A stretch of 64,000 nucleotides of DNA, from NCBI GenBank assembly GCA_036898135.1, contig CM072523.1, positions 29,599,649 to 29,663,648 of the forward strand, given 5' to 3'. Numbering within the stretch: position 1 is the first letter of the stretch; every line of letters begins with the position of its first letter. The notes below the pieces were generated by a model that made no database searches, was not told where the DNA came from, and worked only from the letters and a program-made list of their open reading frames with translations. Both the position numbers and the translations under genes were made by a program. This document shows positions 45,392 through 56,429 of the stretch, in pieces. The DNA is from Oncomelania hupensis. Its lineage: Eukaryota > Mollusca > Gastropoda > Littorinimorpha > Pomatiopsidae.

Positions 45392-45786
45392 CTGTACAAC
45401 ACATCCACAAATTGGAAAAGTTCCTCATTGGATGCTTTTATGCACTCTAAAAGTTGGCATTCGGTCATTCAAACAAACACACTTCTAGCTACAAAGTCCT
45501 GTGTTCAGTTCACGCCAGGCACCCACACAAACCAACAGTATGGAACAGATCAGGGCAAAATCTGGCATTGAAGCAAGAACCTACCAGTGTTAACAATAGC
45601 TTTCTGAGTATTTCTGGAGTAAGAACTAAGTTTGAGTCCAGTCGTGATTTCTTTTGTTTCAGATTGAAGCTACAGTACAAGCTGTGATGGGGAATATAGT
45701 TGTTTAATCTCTACCACAAGGCAAGCGCTGTACTGCCTCTGCCACAGTCCAAATACCTCGCCTTGCTGTGGCCACGTTTTGGTCAG

Positions 45787-45897
45787 ATGACTCTTGAACA
45801 GAAGGATTTCATCTTGGCTGCATTCCTGGCCGCTAAGAAAGGGAATGTGGACAAGCTGAGAGAACTTGAGGCTCGTCATTTAATTCCAATAGCAGAG
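45787..45897 (+). CDS. ASB-like gene, first exon seen
   Basis: MTLEQKDFILAAFLAAKKGN, then a short helix pair typical of an N-terminal ankyrin cap; donor GCAGAG|GTACAG, phase 0. An in-frame stop at 45697-45699 limits the coding part to after that point. Confidence 0.6.
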
Positions 45898-48800
45898 GTA
45901 CAGTTCCACAGAATGTATTTGCTACACTGCTGTTATGTTCTAGTATGTTCGTTTTCCTTCACTCCTTCCTCCCCTCTCCCCCAGCCCACCTCCCACCCTC
46001 CCCCCCAAAAAAAAAATTCTCCTTTATTTATGTTTCTAATTTAAATGTGTTGAGGCTAATATGCTATATTATTGGACATACTTGGCTTTGTGTGATGTTA
46101 AGAGTGGTAGGATTTTGTTTTCCACATGGTTTGCATGCTGGAGCGCTCATTAAATTCATACTGACATTTGACATTAAAAAAAGTGTTTTGTAATTTGTTC
46201 TATTATGTTTCGATAACACATGAAATGCAGTCTTTATGTCTGTTTGCAGATTGCAGACAGTGAACAAGCAACACTTTTGCATGTGGCCATGACCCGAAAC
46301 AACAATAATGAATGCATCAGCTATCTCCTGCTGCGTGGCTGCTCATTTAGAAAAGGTATAGCCATTTTATGATAAGTCACTTTCTGTCAGAACTCTAAAT
46401 CCTGCAAGTCTTGACGTTAATGAATGTAGCTTGTATCCCCTAAACATCTGTTCGATTGGATTAGAAAAAAAAGTCAGAACAAAAAATGAACTTGGAAGGA
46501 AAATTAGCAGAAATGTCAGTGGAAACTGGGAAAAATAGGCATAAATGTAACTAATAAAACGTAGACTTAAGCTAATTACTTCGCACACACGAACATGCAT
46601 GAGTGCACATACACAGACTTTCTGTGACAGAGTAAGTCTAAGAGACACATCCTGGTCCTTGTTTTATACAAATGGTTTTGTGCAGCACACACACACACAC
46701 ACACACCCCCCTGCGTGAGAACACACACTGAGAGATACACTCTTTAAAATTATTATCTACCCCACTCACTCGCACACATTTAACCAAACCTTCCTCCATC
46801 CCTTGCACAAACACACACACACAAACAATGCTGTATGGAGTGCCAATCATTCCTGATTCAGCTCTTTGCAGTCCGCTGGATCCTAAAAACAATGACTAAC
46901 TAATTGACATCACACCAACAAACAGAAAAGTTTACGTAATGAACATTTTTATACACACACATCCTGTTCTGAAAATAGCTCTGAGACTGATCATATTTTA
47001 AAATGCTTGAATGTATTTTAAAGCAGATTCTATTTTTAATAAGTTGGATGAACTGGCTTTACTTATGCAGGAACATGATCCAGACTTTGTGACAATGACA
47101 AAAATGTTACTGTAACACACTAAATGAGAAGCTGATAAAACTAGTATGAAAGGTTATTGCTCAATTATTGTAACAAAGAATGTGGCTTATGTTTGCCTGC
47201 AAGGGAGATTATAAATGTTATGCAATTAGACAGTTACAGTGATATTTTTCAACCAGTTATTTTATGTAAGATTCAGGTTGGTGAACATGAGTCTGTCCTT
47301 TTGGGGGTTCTTTATCGTTCACCTAACTGTTCTGAGAGCAGCAATGAGAACCTACTAAAAATTTGAAATTGTGTTGTGCAGAAAACAAATGGAGGATGAA
47401 GATTTATATAAAAAAAGATTTTAATGGGTGATTTTATTATGAATGGTTTTTGTAATAAAGATGATGCCCATCCTGCTATTTTTTTTTTTAATGAAGCCGT
47501 GCATCAACTTTACTTGTTTCAGTTGATAGATAGGCCTACTCATTTTAGAGCTTTACCGATAGATAGGCCTACTCATTTTAGAGCTTTACAAACTCCAAAA
47601 CTAATTGATTTGATTCTTTGCAATTCCAACGACAGCATCACATATTTAAAGTAACTTTTCACCTGTAGGCAAGAGTCATCACTAAGTTTTAATATTATAG
47701 TTGAAAACTCTAACTTGGCACAACATGCATATACATTTTAAAAATACATTATAGACAAGGCCGATTTTCCTGGTATGAGGGAGTATCTTGGACTCACCCG
47801 CTGGGATGAGATTGTTCATGATGGCTAGTCTGTGAATCAGTATTGAGGAGTGATAGAAGAAAGGATACCGGAGGCAATGGGAAAATTTATTCTGCTGGGA
47901 AGAAGGAAGGGCAAGTCGGCTTCTAGAGGGGTCAAATGTAAGGCTATGATGCAAAAGATACAAGCCAAATGAAAAGCTTATAGATATTTTTGCAGGTTTA
48001 GGACACAGGAGAACCACAATGCATATATGCCAGACTTAGAAACCAAGTTAAATGGAAGTCGCAAAAATTGACAAAAAATGAAGGAATTAAACATTGCTGA
48101 AGAGGCCAAAAAAATAGCCCCAAGAAGTTTTCTGAATATATATTCTCAAAGACTAAACCAAAAGCAACTGTCAGTACTTTGCTAAAATATAATGGATGAT
48201 TAACGCAGCATGAAGAAGATAAAGCATACTAACAAGATTGAGGCTGTACATAGACATTTCACTAGGTGCATCTTAGGGTTAAAGGACCTCAGTTATGATG
48301 GGTTAAAGCACCTTTGACTTCTGAGCCTGGTCTAAAAGGTAACATAATTGAAGTGTTTAAAATCCTTTACAAAAAGTATGACCCCCAAATAACAAGGTCC
48401 CTAATACAGTGAACTTCGGATATAATAAAGGCCGGATAAAGTAAATATTCGGTTTTAGTAAAGTCCAGTCTTGGTCCCGACCAAACCTCTTCTTTGTCTC
48501 TGTTTTTAAAAATCTGATATAATAAAAAAATATAGTAAAGTCCGCTTATAATAAAGTGTTTTCTAAGGCCCCTGGCGAGTTTTGCTGCCGCTTATAATAA
48601 AGTTTCAAGGGAGATTACTGTATTAAAGTTTCATGAGAGTTACTGACGTTCATAATGACGCAACATCGTCACGTCACGCTTACCCTGAAGCCTAAAATAG
48701 ATCTAATTCACGCACTTGAAGATGAAAAGATGAGAAAAAAAAATTGCTGAACAATTTGGAATTTTCGCATCAACAGTAACAGTGATTATGAAGGAGAGTG

Positions 48801-49289
48801 AAAAACTGAAGGAGAGATTTAACTGTTTGGCAGAAAAAGAGTACCTAGCTTAGAAACTTACAAAGCAAATTAGACTTCACTATCGCTATACATGATGAAA
48901 TGCGTTTATGACTAAATAAGGGTGTTATAAGTTGAACACATTATAATTATACCTTTTGTACTGAGATGAATCCGAATCAATGGAGAACTGGGAAACCAAC
49001 GTTTTGACTGGACTGCACTTTCAAATGAGAAGTAAAGAAGAGATTTATTCCTAAGCTGTTGCATGGCTTTGCAAGACAAACCATATTTTTTTTTAATCCA
49101 CCATATTGTTTAGGTTTTGTTCATGTCTTTGTTTGCTTTAATTTTGTGAGCTTTTTGTTTTTCCACAATGACGATAGTACAACATGTACAATTCATGATC
49201 TACTTTTATGATTTATCCTTCTGATTAAAGGGTTGGTTTGAAATAATTAGGACACGAAGGCTCACATGTTATCTCTTATCGGTAATGGA

Positions 49290-49320
<31 letters not shown>

Positions 49321-49323
49321 ACC

Positions 49324-49392
<69 letters not shown>

Positions 49393-49875
49393 ACACGTGA
49401 ACTTACACACACGGACATAAACAAATAATACTGTAACATTTCAATCAATATACACAAACTGAATTATAAGAGAGGTATTCTTGAAGAGTTTATAATACCC
49501 GAGTTAATAAACAAAAATAATCAATCAACATATGTGAGCGTAATGGAATCCAATAAGGGACAATGGACCTACTGCAAGTGTTCATTAATTTAAAAAAAGT
49601 ATCTTTTTCAGCTATTTCCCGTGGATTTCTGGTGGCTTCATACGAAAGGCTAAAAGGACCTTTTCACTTTCGTGAAATATCACTTGTTATCATGTGGCTG
49701 TGTCCAGAAACAATAGATCTTGACGATGAGTGCATATTCATAATGTTCACTCAAGTAACGTAATTGCTATTTACCTGTAATTACGATAGCAATAGGTAAT
49801 ACCCATTGGGGGGTGGGGGAGGGAGGGAAACACAAAGAAGAAGAAAATCTAAATTTTGAAAAGGCCATGTTCGAC

Positions 49876-49953
<78 letters not shown>

Positions 49954-52900
49954 TGTCCAACCACTCAAATAAATACTTTGAATTTTGTTCTTGGCAACTC
50001 TGGTAAGACAAACGTCTCCACGACGACTTATAAACGGCTGTCCGGGGGTGTGGGGCAGGAGCTGGGGAGGGTGGGGGTGTTTTTTAAAATGGGAAAACAT
50101 AGTTTTCGTGTGGAATTCAGCAAGGGACAACAAACCAACACAGAAATATTAATCTAAATTAAAATATGTAATAACGAAAGCGATTCGTTCGATTTGCACT
50201 GTATTTTAACTGTTCAACTATGTGAATCTAATCAATTAATGGGATCCAATTCCAATGTACATGTATATAACGCGCCAAATGTCAGCTCAATTTAGAACGA
50301 TGTTGAGTTACGTGAACACACAGACAAATAGACACACAGACGATTACAGTCTGCAGAAATCCTGGTAAAAGATGGAAATTCGAGAAGTCATTATTTTGTT
50401 CACTGATTTGTTTTGCTTTTCTTCTTCTTTACTTGCACCAGGGCCGGATCCAGGGGGTAGGGGGGGGGAGGTGCTAGGAGTGCTGCAGCATCCCCCACCC
50501 CTTGGCAACAACAAAAATAAATAAATAAATAAATAAAATAAAGAAAGTAGAAGATGGAAGTTTTTGTTCAACTGGAAATACGTTATGTAAGGCAGTTAGT
50601 TACAGGACAGGACAGGATGCTATGCTATGTACGCGCCTTTCCCCAAGGCTCAAAGCGCGGCGATCTATACCAACATACACGCTCACCTGTCTCATTACCC
50701 TCCACACCAAATACACATACATCACTCAAACAGGTGGTGTACAGGCATGGAGATCGCTATTAGAAGACGGAAGAAAATCGAATGTTTATTTTTGAAATTT
50801 TTAAATTGACTGCATCCTGTACCATTATTGAAGGGAGGGAGGAAACCGGAGTGCCCGGAGAAAACCCTCGATGACCTCAATAGTCTCGTACCTAAGTCAC
50901 ATACGTTCGCCCCTCGCGGCAATCGAACCCGCGACCTTCGGCATAGGAAACCGGCGACTTATCCACTGCGCCACGAGTTTTACTTGTGGTGTTTCACCAC
51001 TCTGTACCATACATTTTAAAAAGAACTAGACTAGCACCCCACCCCACCCCCTCCCTCGAAAATGGATTGATCCGGCCCTGTGCACCTACAAACACTTTAG
51101 ACCAGCGTTTTCTGTCTCTTTATAATGAGAGTGTCGGATTAGTAAACGTTTAATTAAAACAAAAACAAAGTTTCGGTTATGCTAAATTAACCCTCTAAAA
51201 TCGTTATTATAAATGAAGTCGGTTATAGTCAAGTAAACCTCTAAAACTGTATTATAAACGAAGTTTCGGTTATAGTAAAGCAAACTTTAAAAACTTTACT
51301 GTAAACGGATTTTCGGTTATATTAAATATTCGGTTATACTAAAGATTTATTTGGTCCCAGGGCACTTTACTATATCCGAAGTTCACTGTATGTGGAGTTG
51401 AGGCTCTTCAACCTGAGGTCATGAAAATAAATAAACAAAAAAGACTTCATACTAGTTTATACCAGCGCTTTTTCACTAACAGAGTTACTAACACATGGAA
51501 CACTTTGCTAAGGGATGTTGTTACAGTTGGTACCACAAATGCATTTTAAAATGGTCTAGATAAATTTTCATATAAAATTGTGTACTACACTGACTTGGGT
51601 GGATATTTCCATTACCTACCTCTCTTTGGTAAGCAAAATTCATCAAGACAACTGATGCCCGAAAGCCTGCCAGTGTGACAACAGGAATTAATAAGTGTGC
51701 TCATAAATAAATGTCTATGTAAAGGGTTCAATGCTGATAGCCTACGATGTCGTCACTACTATACTAAAACCATGCCCACACACACATACACACAGTGACT
51801 CCGCCGTGGTGGTGCAGGGGGTTTCAGTATAAATAGTATCCCCACTTTCTGCAAATTTAGTGCTTTAAATTCCCACTGTCGCTGTCTTTTTCCTTTGTTC
51901 TTTCTCATTCCTATTCTGTTCTATCAATCTACTATACTATCTTCTTCTTCTCTAGACCAGTCACCTACCTTTTCTCTTGAAAACTCTTTCGGGACAGAAC
52001 TCCTCATTTGTGTGTGAGGTCTGTTGGATCATCTTAGGAATATTGGACGCTTTCTGCCAAATGGTCACTGGGGCTTCATATTTGGCAATGTAGGCATTTT
52101 ATATGTATGTGTTTTGTTGATCTTTTATAATGATGTTTGTATTCTATTTTGTTTTTGTAACCTGGGGTTCGATAAATTAGAGTATAACCTCAGCATCCCC
52201 TGCGTTAAGTGACCGGTTGATGGAGTGCCATCAGTGTTACCAGGGTTGTTTCGGCAGATCTTTTATGCGGATCAGAGGTGAGACCTCTTGCAGCGAAGTT
52301 GTGGTCTTGATTTTGTGGGCCTGATTCGGGTCTTTGCAGTCTGCTGGACCCTGCAAGCAATGAATAACTAATAACAAACACACAATGAGTGAGATTCCCA
52401 CATGTAATACATGACATAAATGTGTGGCTATTGTTTCTGGTTTTGTTTTCTCCGACTGATTTTGCAGGCTTTTTTTTCCAAAGCAATATTTTTGGGCTGA
52501 TTTTCTTTTCATTTTCCATCCAGTTGGACATGCTTTCATGAGCAAAGCTGAGGCATGTGTTTTGATCTGGTCTGTTGACCTACAATTCCACAATATGAAA
52601 ATGTATAACATAAAAAAATTTTTTTGTAATCATCATAATAAATAATTATTATATTATTGTGAGAATCTGTACTACTGAACAAATTTTCAACCTCAGAATA
52701 ATTTGCGAGAAATACCTACAGCACCAACAACCTCTATATCATGTGTTTGTAGACTTCAAGAAGGCGTTTGAATCTGGCATGCAGCTATGTGGGCAACCAT
52801 GAGAGTGCACAACATCGGCCCTAAAATTATTGAAGTGATCAAAAAGCCTGTATGAAAAAGCTACCAGTGCAGTCCTCCATAACAGCGCCATCGGAAACTG

Positions 52901-55900
52901 GTTCAGAATCACTATTGTCGTGCGTCAAGGATGCCTACTCTCTTTAACACTCTTCAACCTCTTCCTAGAGCGCATCATGTCAGATGCCCTTGCAGATCAC
53001 GAAGGCACAGTAAGCATAGGGGGTAGAGCAATCTTCAACCTTCGTTTTGCGGATGACATTGATGGACTGGCTAGAGAGGAACAAGAACTTGAACAGCTGG
53101 TACAGAGAATTGACATACCTCCAGAGCCTATGGAATGGAAATAAGTGGAGAGAAGACCAAAATGATGACCAACAACACCAATGGCATCAACACGGACATC
53201 AAAGTCCAAGGCCAATCCCTCAACACAGTGCATAGCTTCAAATATTTAGGAGCCATTGTATCAGACAATGGGTCCCTACAGGAAGTCCTTTCCAGGATCA
53301 CACAAACAACTGCTGCCCTGGCAAGGTTGAAGCCCATTTGGAAAGACAGGACCATCAGTCTACATTCCAAGGTAAGGCTGCTGCACTCCCTTGTCATCTC
53401 CCTCTTCCTATTTGCTTGCGAAACATGGACCCTCACAGCAGATCTACAACGAAGAATACATAGCAAGGAGATGAGGTGCTACAGAAGACTTCTGGGCATT
53501 TCCTACACCTAGCACATCACCAACGACGAAGTCAGACAGACCATCACACAAGCCACTGGACAACACGATGACTTGCTCACAGTGGGAAAGAAACGGAAAC
53601 TCCGATGGTATGGCCATGTCACCAGATCATCAGGCTTGCAAAGACCATCCTGCAAGGCACAGTGCAAGGAGGTAGAAGAAGAGGGAGACCGAAAAAGAGG
53701 TGGGAGGACAACATTCGAGAATGGACTGGCTTGAGCGAAGCCATCAGGGTTGCTGGGGGACAAAGAAAGATGGAGTATGCTGGTTAAACGAAAAGGATCA
53801 TCTGTGGTGCACCAACGACCTCAGAGTTACGGGATAGGATGGGATAGGAGAATCTGTGCTCTGTAGGATTCTTTATTTTGAGAATAATATACACTTTCTG
53901 CGCCGATTGTCAAAGCTGAAATTAAATATTAATATATTCATTAAACAATGGCATGAATTCAGGAGATGTGTGCTGTGGCCATATGCTGCAGGGAACAACT
54001 CACAGGAGACAGCAGTGCACATGGCGTGCATGACAGGCAATGTTGAAGGGCTGAAAGCCATGTTGGAACTGCTTGAAGATGACGACCTGGAGAATCGGGA
54101 CATGTGGGGCCGCACACCGCTGCTGAAGGCCATGATCTACAACCGCCACAGCATGGTGGACTTCCTGTTGGACCTAAAAGTTAACGTCAATGCTCAAGAC
54201 ATTGATGGCTTGTCCATGATGCATTTGGCTGTGTCCTACAACAAACCACAGCTACTGCAGCGGTAAATGCTACAAATGTGTCCTTCTATTCTAAAATTGG
54301 CAAATTTCCTGTGGCACTCCTTCGATTCTGAAACTTAAATCTTGATTCTTTTCCAATTTTCTGTAGTAATTCCTATTATACATGGGCAAACTACTCTCCC
54401 TTTGAATAGTGTTCCATCTGATGATGATGATGATGATGTCTATTTAAAAAGCGTGGGACTCCATGCTGCCTCTGCATGCTTGGTGCGCTCGAATCTTTTG
54501 ATGTACGTCATACATTTAGGTGTCCACCATCTGTGCAATGAGATGCGATTAAATTATTAATTACTCAACATCCCATGATAACATGCACACTGCATTACGT
54601 TCACTTGACCTCAATCTGCCGCTGTTTTCAAACAGATTGCAGGTGTTCTTGAAGTATTATGTCATCTCATATCCTGTCTGAACTGAAAAAGAAGGGGTTA
54701 TGTAAGGGTCCATCGATGTCACATCACCCGGAGTAATAGGTAGGCTTTTATAACCAGGAACAGATGTTCATGGAGGGGCGAACATAAGCCTTGGCCAGTC
54801 TCAGCTACGCAGTTTGGATGACATAATGAAGAAGAAGGATAACTTTTATCTTCTGTTCTACTGATAATTTCTGAGTTTTTCTATGTTGTGTTCAGGTTGG
54901 TGAAGCTAGGAGCAAACCTGAACAGTCTGAATTACAGGAAACGTCCGCCCCTGTATATGGCAATCTTCGCCTCTAATCCTCTCGGGGTTCAACAGCTTCT
55001 TGAATTGGGTGAGTGAAGATATACCCCTGATGGGGTGCCGAGGTTTTTTTGTATAAAAAGTTTCCCTTTGTGGAAATTTAGTGTTTTAAATTACCACTGT
55101 TTCTGCCATTCTCATTTGTTCTTTCTCGTTCCTAATCTGTTCTATCAATCTACTATCTTCTTCGTCAGTCACCTACCTTTGTTCTTGAAAACTCTCCCAA
55201 AACTCCTTAATTGTGAATGGGGTCTGTTGGGTCAGATTGGGTATATTGAACGCTTTCTGCCAAATGGTCACTAGGGCTTTCTATGGTATTATTATTTTGC
55301 AATGTAGACATTTTATATGTATGTGTTTTGTTACTATTTTATAATGATGTTTATATTCTATTTTGTTTTTGTAAACTGGGTTAACAAAATGAAGAAGCCT
55401 CAGCGTCCCTTGCAATGTCTTTATTGTAAAGCATCCGGCTGGTGGAGTGCTTTGTGTTTGGTTGTTTCAGCAGATCTTTTATACAGATTGAGCCATTTTT
55501 CAACCAAGTTGTGATCCTGATTCGGCTCTTTGCAGTCCGCTGGACCCTACGAACAATATTTAAATAACTAACTGAGTGAAGATATTATCTCTGAGTGGAA
55601 AAAGAAATGAGCAGTGTTAGAGCACATAATTGTTGCTAGAAGGCTTCTTTATTTATTCACTTATTTTGCAACGGAAGACTTCCTATTTATTGGTTTATTT
55701 AATAAAAATAATATATTTGTTTATATTTCACATTTAAAAAAAAAAAAAGCAATTTTATGACCATTAGAAGCAAGACTATGTTTAAAAAAAGAAAATAAAA
55801 GCACATTATACGTTCAAAACAAACTATTGTGTGTGCAGGAGCCAGCACCGTGTGCAAGCACTCACTGCAGCCTCCAATTCAGCAGGCCATCAGCAAGGTG

Positions 55901-56389
55901 ATGCATACATATGAGAACGGCAACCTCACAGAGACCAAACCTGAACAGGTGCTAAACCTCATGCTGGCTGCACACGGCTTTCCTCTCCACTCTGATGAGC
56001 CAGACGTGTTTCGCAGAGTTTTGAAAGATAAGCCCCGTGTTCTGCCTCTCCTTCACAAGATGCACGTCTGCTCAGACTGTCCCTTTGAAAGCTGCCTAAA
56101 ATCTCAACAGGAGGAAGCACACTCTATAAGGTCTGGGGGCCAAACAATACGTGGTAGTCGGAGTAGACAAGATCCCCAGAGTTCTAGTGATGGCTCACAA
56201 CCATGCACACCTCTTTGTCTGTTTAACTTGGCCAGGCGAAAATCTCGGCAGACTTTGATGGTTAGCGGCCGGAATGTAATTTGGGCGGTGAATCAACTTA
56301 CAGATATACCTCCCGCAGTGAAAGGAATGCTGTTGCTGAAAGATTGTGAACTCAAGGAGCTGCCTGCCTCTTTGAATTTGATTGGATGA
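45787..56389 (+). CDS. ASB-like ankyrin and SOCS-box protein, five exons
   Basis: Exons 45787-45897, 46250-46355, 53992-54262, 54896-55008 and 55839-56389 give 383 residues; all GT-AG with matching phases (0, 1, 2, 1). Ankyrin repeats cover about residues 10-225: EQATLLHVAMTR, SQETAVHMACMTGNVEGL, WGRTPLLKAMIYNRHSMV, DIDGLSMMHLAVSYNKPQ and KRPPLYMAIFASN. Residues ~324-383 resemble a SOCS box (LCLFNLARRKSRQ, AVNQLTDIPPAVKGMLLL), the elongin B/C and cullin-5 docking segment. ASB proteins are known substrate receptors of CRL5 ubiquitin ligases, so that role is inferred. The SOCS box is divergent. The first ATG follows GGTCAG, so an upstream exon splicing there is possible. The 7.6-kb second intron is full of mobile elements. 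Confidence 0.75.
46250..46355 (+). CDS. ASB-like gene exon 2
   Basis: Acceptor GTCTGTTTGCAG|ATTGCA, donor GAAAAG|GTATAG; 106 nt, phase 0 to 1. One ankyrin repeat (TLLHVAMTR, YLLLRGCSF). Confidence 0.75.
48692..48851 (+). pseudogene. CENP-B/psq-type HTH remnant of pogo transposase
   Basis: KIDLIHALEDEK and, after a slip in an A-run, IAEQFGIFASTVTVIMKESE then KLKERFNCLAEKE. This matches the N-terminal helix-turn-helix of CENP-B-like pogo transposases. Ends at TAG. Confidence 0.7.
49290..49386. repeat. (CT)n-(CA)n microsatellite
   Basis: CT runs with short breaks at 49290-49361, then CA to about 49386. Lies inside the pogo-like element. Confidence 0.9.
49878..49948. repeat. (GA)n microsatellite
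   Basis: About 35 nearly perfect GA units inside the pogo-like element; the Arg-Glu and Ser-Leu frames here are repeat products. Confidence 0.92.
50439..51080. mobile_element. hAT-like non-autonomous element, copy 1
   Basis: Ends CAGGGCCGGATCCA and TTGATCCGGCCCTG, flanked by TGCAC (50434-50438 and 51081-51085). CAGGGGCGGATC-type ends are common in hAT elements; the 5-bp duplication is shorter than the usual 8. It carries a SINE (below) and no transposase. It is inside the pogo-like element. Confidence 0.72.
50590..50980 (-). mobile_element. tRNA-derived SINE inside hAT-like element
   Basis: Minus-strand tRNA-like head at about 50905-50976: GTGGCGCAGTGGATAAGTCG (A box) and GGTCGCGGGTTCGATTGCCG (B box). 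An Arg-like origin is suggested by the A box. The body (CGTACCTAAGTCACATACG, CCGGAGTGCCCGGAGAAAAC) runs toward 50590, but the exact 3' end is not clear. Confidence 0.65.
51801..52378 (+). mobile_element. ~550-bp TATA-bearing retroposed element, copy 3
   Basis: Same family as 25666-26212 (TTTCAGTATAAATAGTATCC near the start, GTCTGCTGGACCCTGCAAGC at the end). Possible imperfect duplication ACACACAGTGAC / ACACACAATGAG. The 5' hairpin is altered here. Confidence 0.82.
52671..53847 (+). mobile_element. RTE LINE, 5'-truncated, with 10-bp duplication
   Basis: The perfect duplication GAGAATCTGT at 52661-52670 and 53848-53857 bounds it. It encodes RT core to C-terminus in broken frames (MRQGCLLSLTLFNLF, LRFADDIDG, KLRWYGHVTR) and ends in GGGATAGGATGGGATAG. 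It lies 134 bp before ASB-like exon 3. Confidence 0.9.
53992..54262 (+). CDS. ASB-like gene exon 3
   Basis: Acceptor GCCATATGCTGCAG|GGAAC, donor CAGCG|GTAAAT; 271 nt, phase 1 to 2. Encodes about three ankyrin repeats and an acidic loop (LELLEDDDLENRD). Confidence 0.8.
54896..55008 (+). CDS. ASB-like gene exon 4
   Basis: Acceptor ATGTTGTGTTCAG|GTTGG, donor GAATTGG|GTGAGT; 113 nt, phase 2 to 1. Encodes LVKLGANLNSLNYRKRPPLY and the rest of that repeat. A retroelement was inserted 14 nt into the following intron. Confidence 0.8.
55023..55572 (+). mobile_element. ~550-bp TATA-bearing retroposed element, copy 4
   Basis: Flanked by the perfect 13-bp duplication TGAGTGAAGATAT (55010-55022 and 55573-55585), which includes bases +2 onward of the exon 4 splice donor (GT at 55009-55010). 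Begins ACCCCTGATGGGGTGCCGAGG and ends GTCCGCTGGACCCTACGAAC with an AATAACTAAC tail. Confidence 0.9.
55839..56389 (+). CDS. ASB-like gene exon 5 (last exon)
   Basis: Acceptor TTGTGTGTGCAG|GAGCC, phase 1, to TGA at 56387-56389. Encodes the last ankyrin repeat (CKHSLQPPIQQAI), a linker with VLNLMLAAHGFPL and CSDCPFESCLKSQQ, and the SOCS-box-like C-terminus. Confidence 0.8.
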
Positions 56390-56416
56390 TTGACAAATGT
56401 TAGATATTTTAGGCAA

Positions 56417-56422
56417 AATAAA
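56417..56422 (+). terminator. Candidate poly(A) signal of ASB-like gene
   Basis: AATAAA 27 nt after the stop; another AATAAA lies near 56969. The longer 3' UTR is as likely. Confidence 0.35.
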
Positions 56423-56429
56423 AGATATA

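Larger units (their letters stand above)
48407..51388. mobile_element. pogo/Tigger-like DNA transposon, TA duplication
   Basis: Ends CAGTGAACTTCGGATATA on the left and its reverse complement on the right, flanked by TA at 48405-48406 and 51389-51390. TIRs beginning CAGTG with TATAA-rich repeats and a TA target are typical of Tc1/mariner pogo elements. Subterminal TATAATAAAG-like repeats occur at both ends. It interrupts the LINE relic above. The DDE transposase domain was not found. Confidence 0.82.
47040..51715 (+). pseudogene. CR1/jockey-like LINE relic split by a pogo element
   Basis: Plus-strand endonuclease remnants (ESVLLGVLYRSPNCSESSNE, QLIDRPTHFRALQTPKLID) are followed by linker and late-RT remnants (AVHRHFTRCILGLKDLSYDG, IEVFKILYK-like). 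These stop at 48406 and continue at 51391 with the C-terminal end (TELLTHGTL, then a region like SFKNRLDKH). A 33-bp tandem duplication (GATAGATAGGCCTACTCATT...) lies at 47524-47590. Many stops; the central RT is deleted. Confidence 0.72.

Noticed and set aside
45179..45571. Plus-strand 130-codon frame
   Set aside because: No motif, no splice context, and the minus strand gives a more gene-like peptide with an acceptor; kept only as a weak minus-strand exon.
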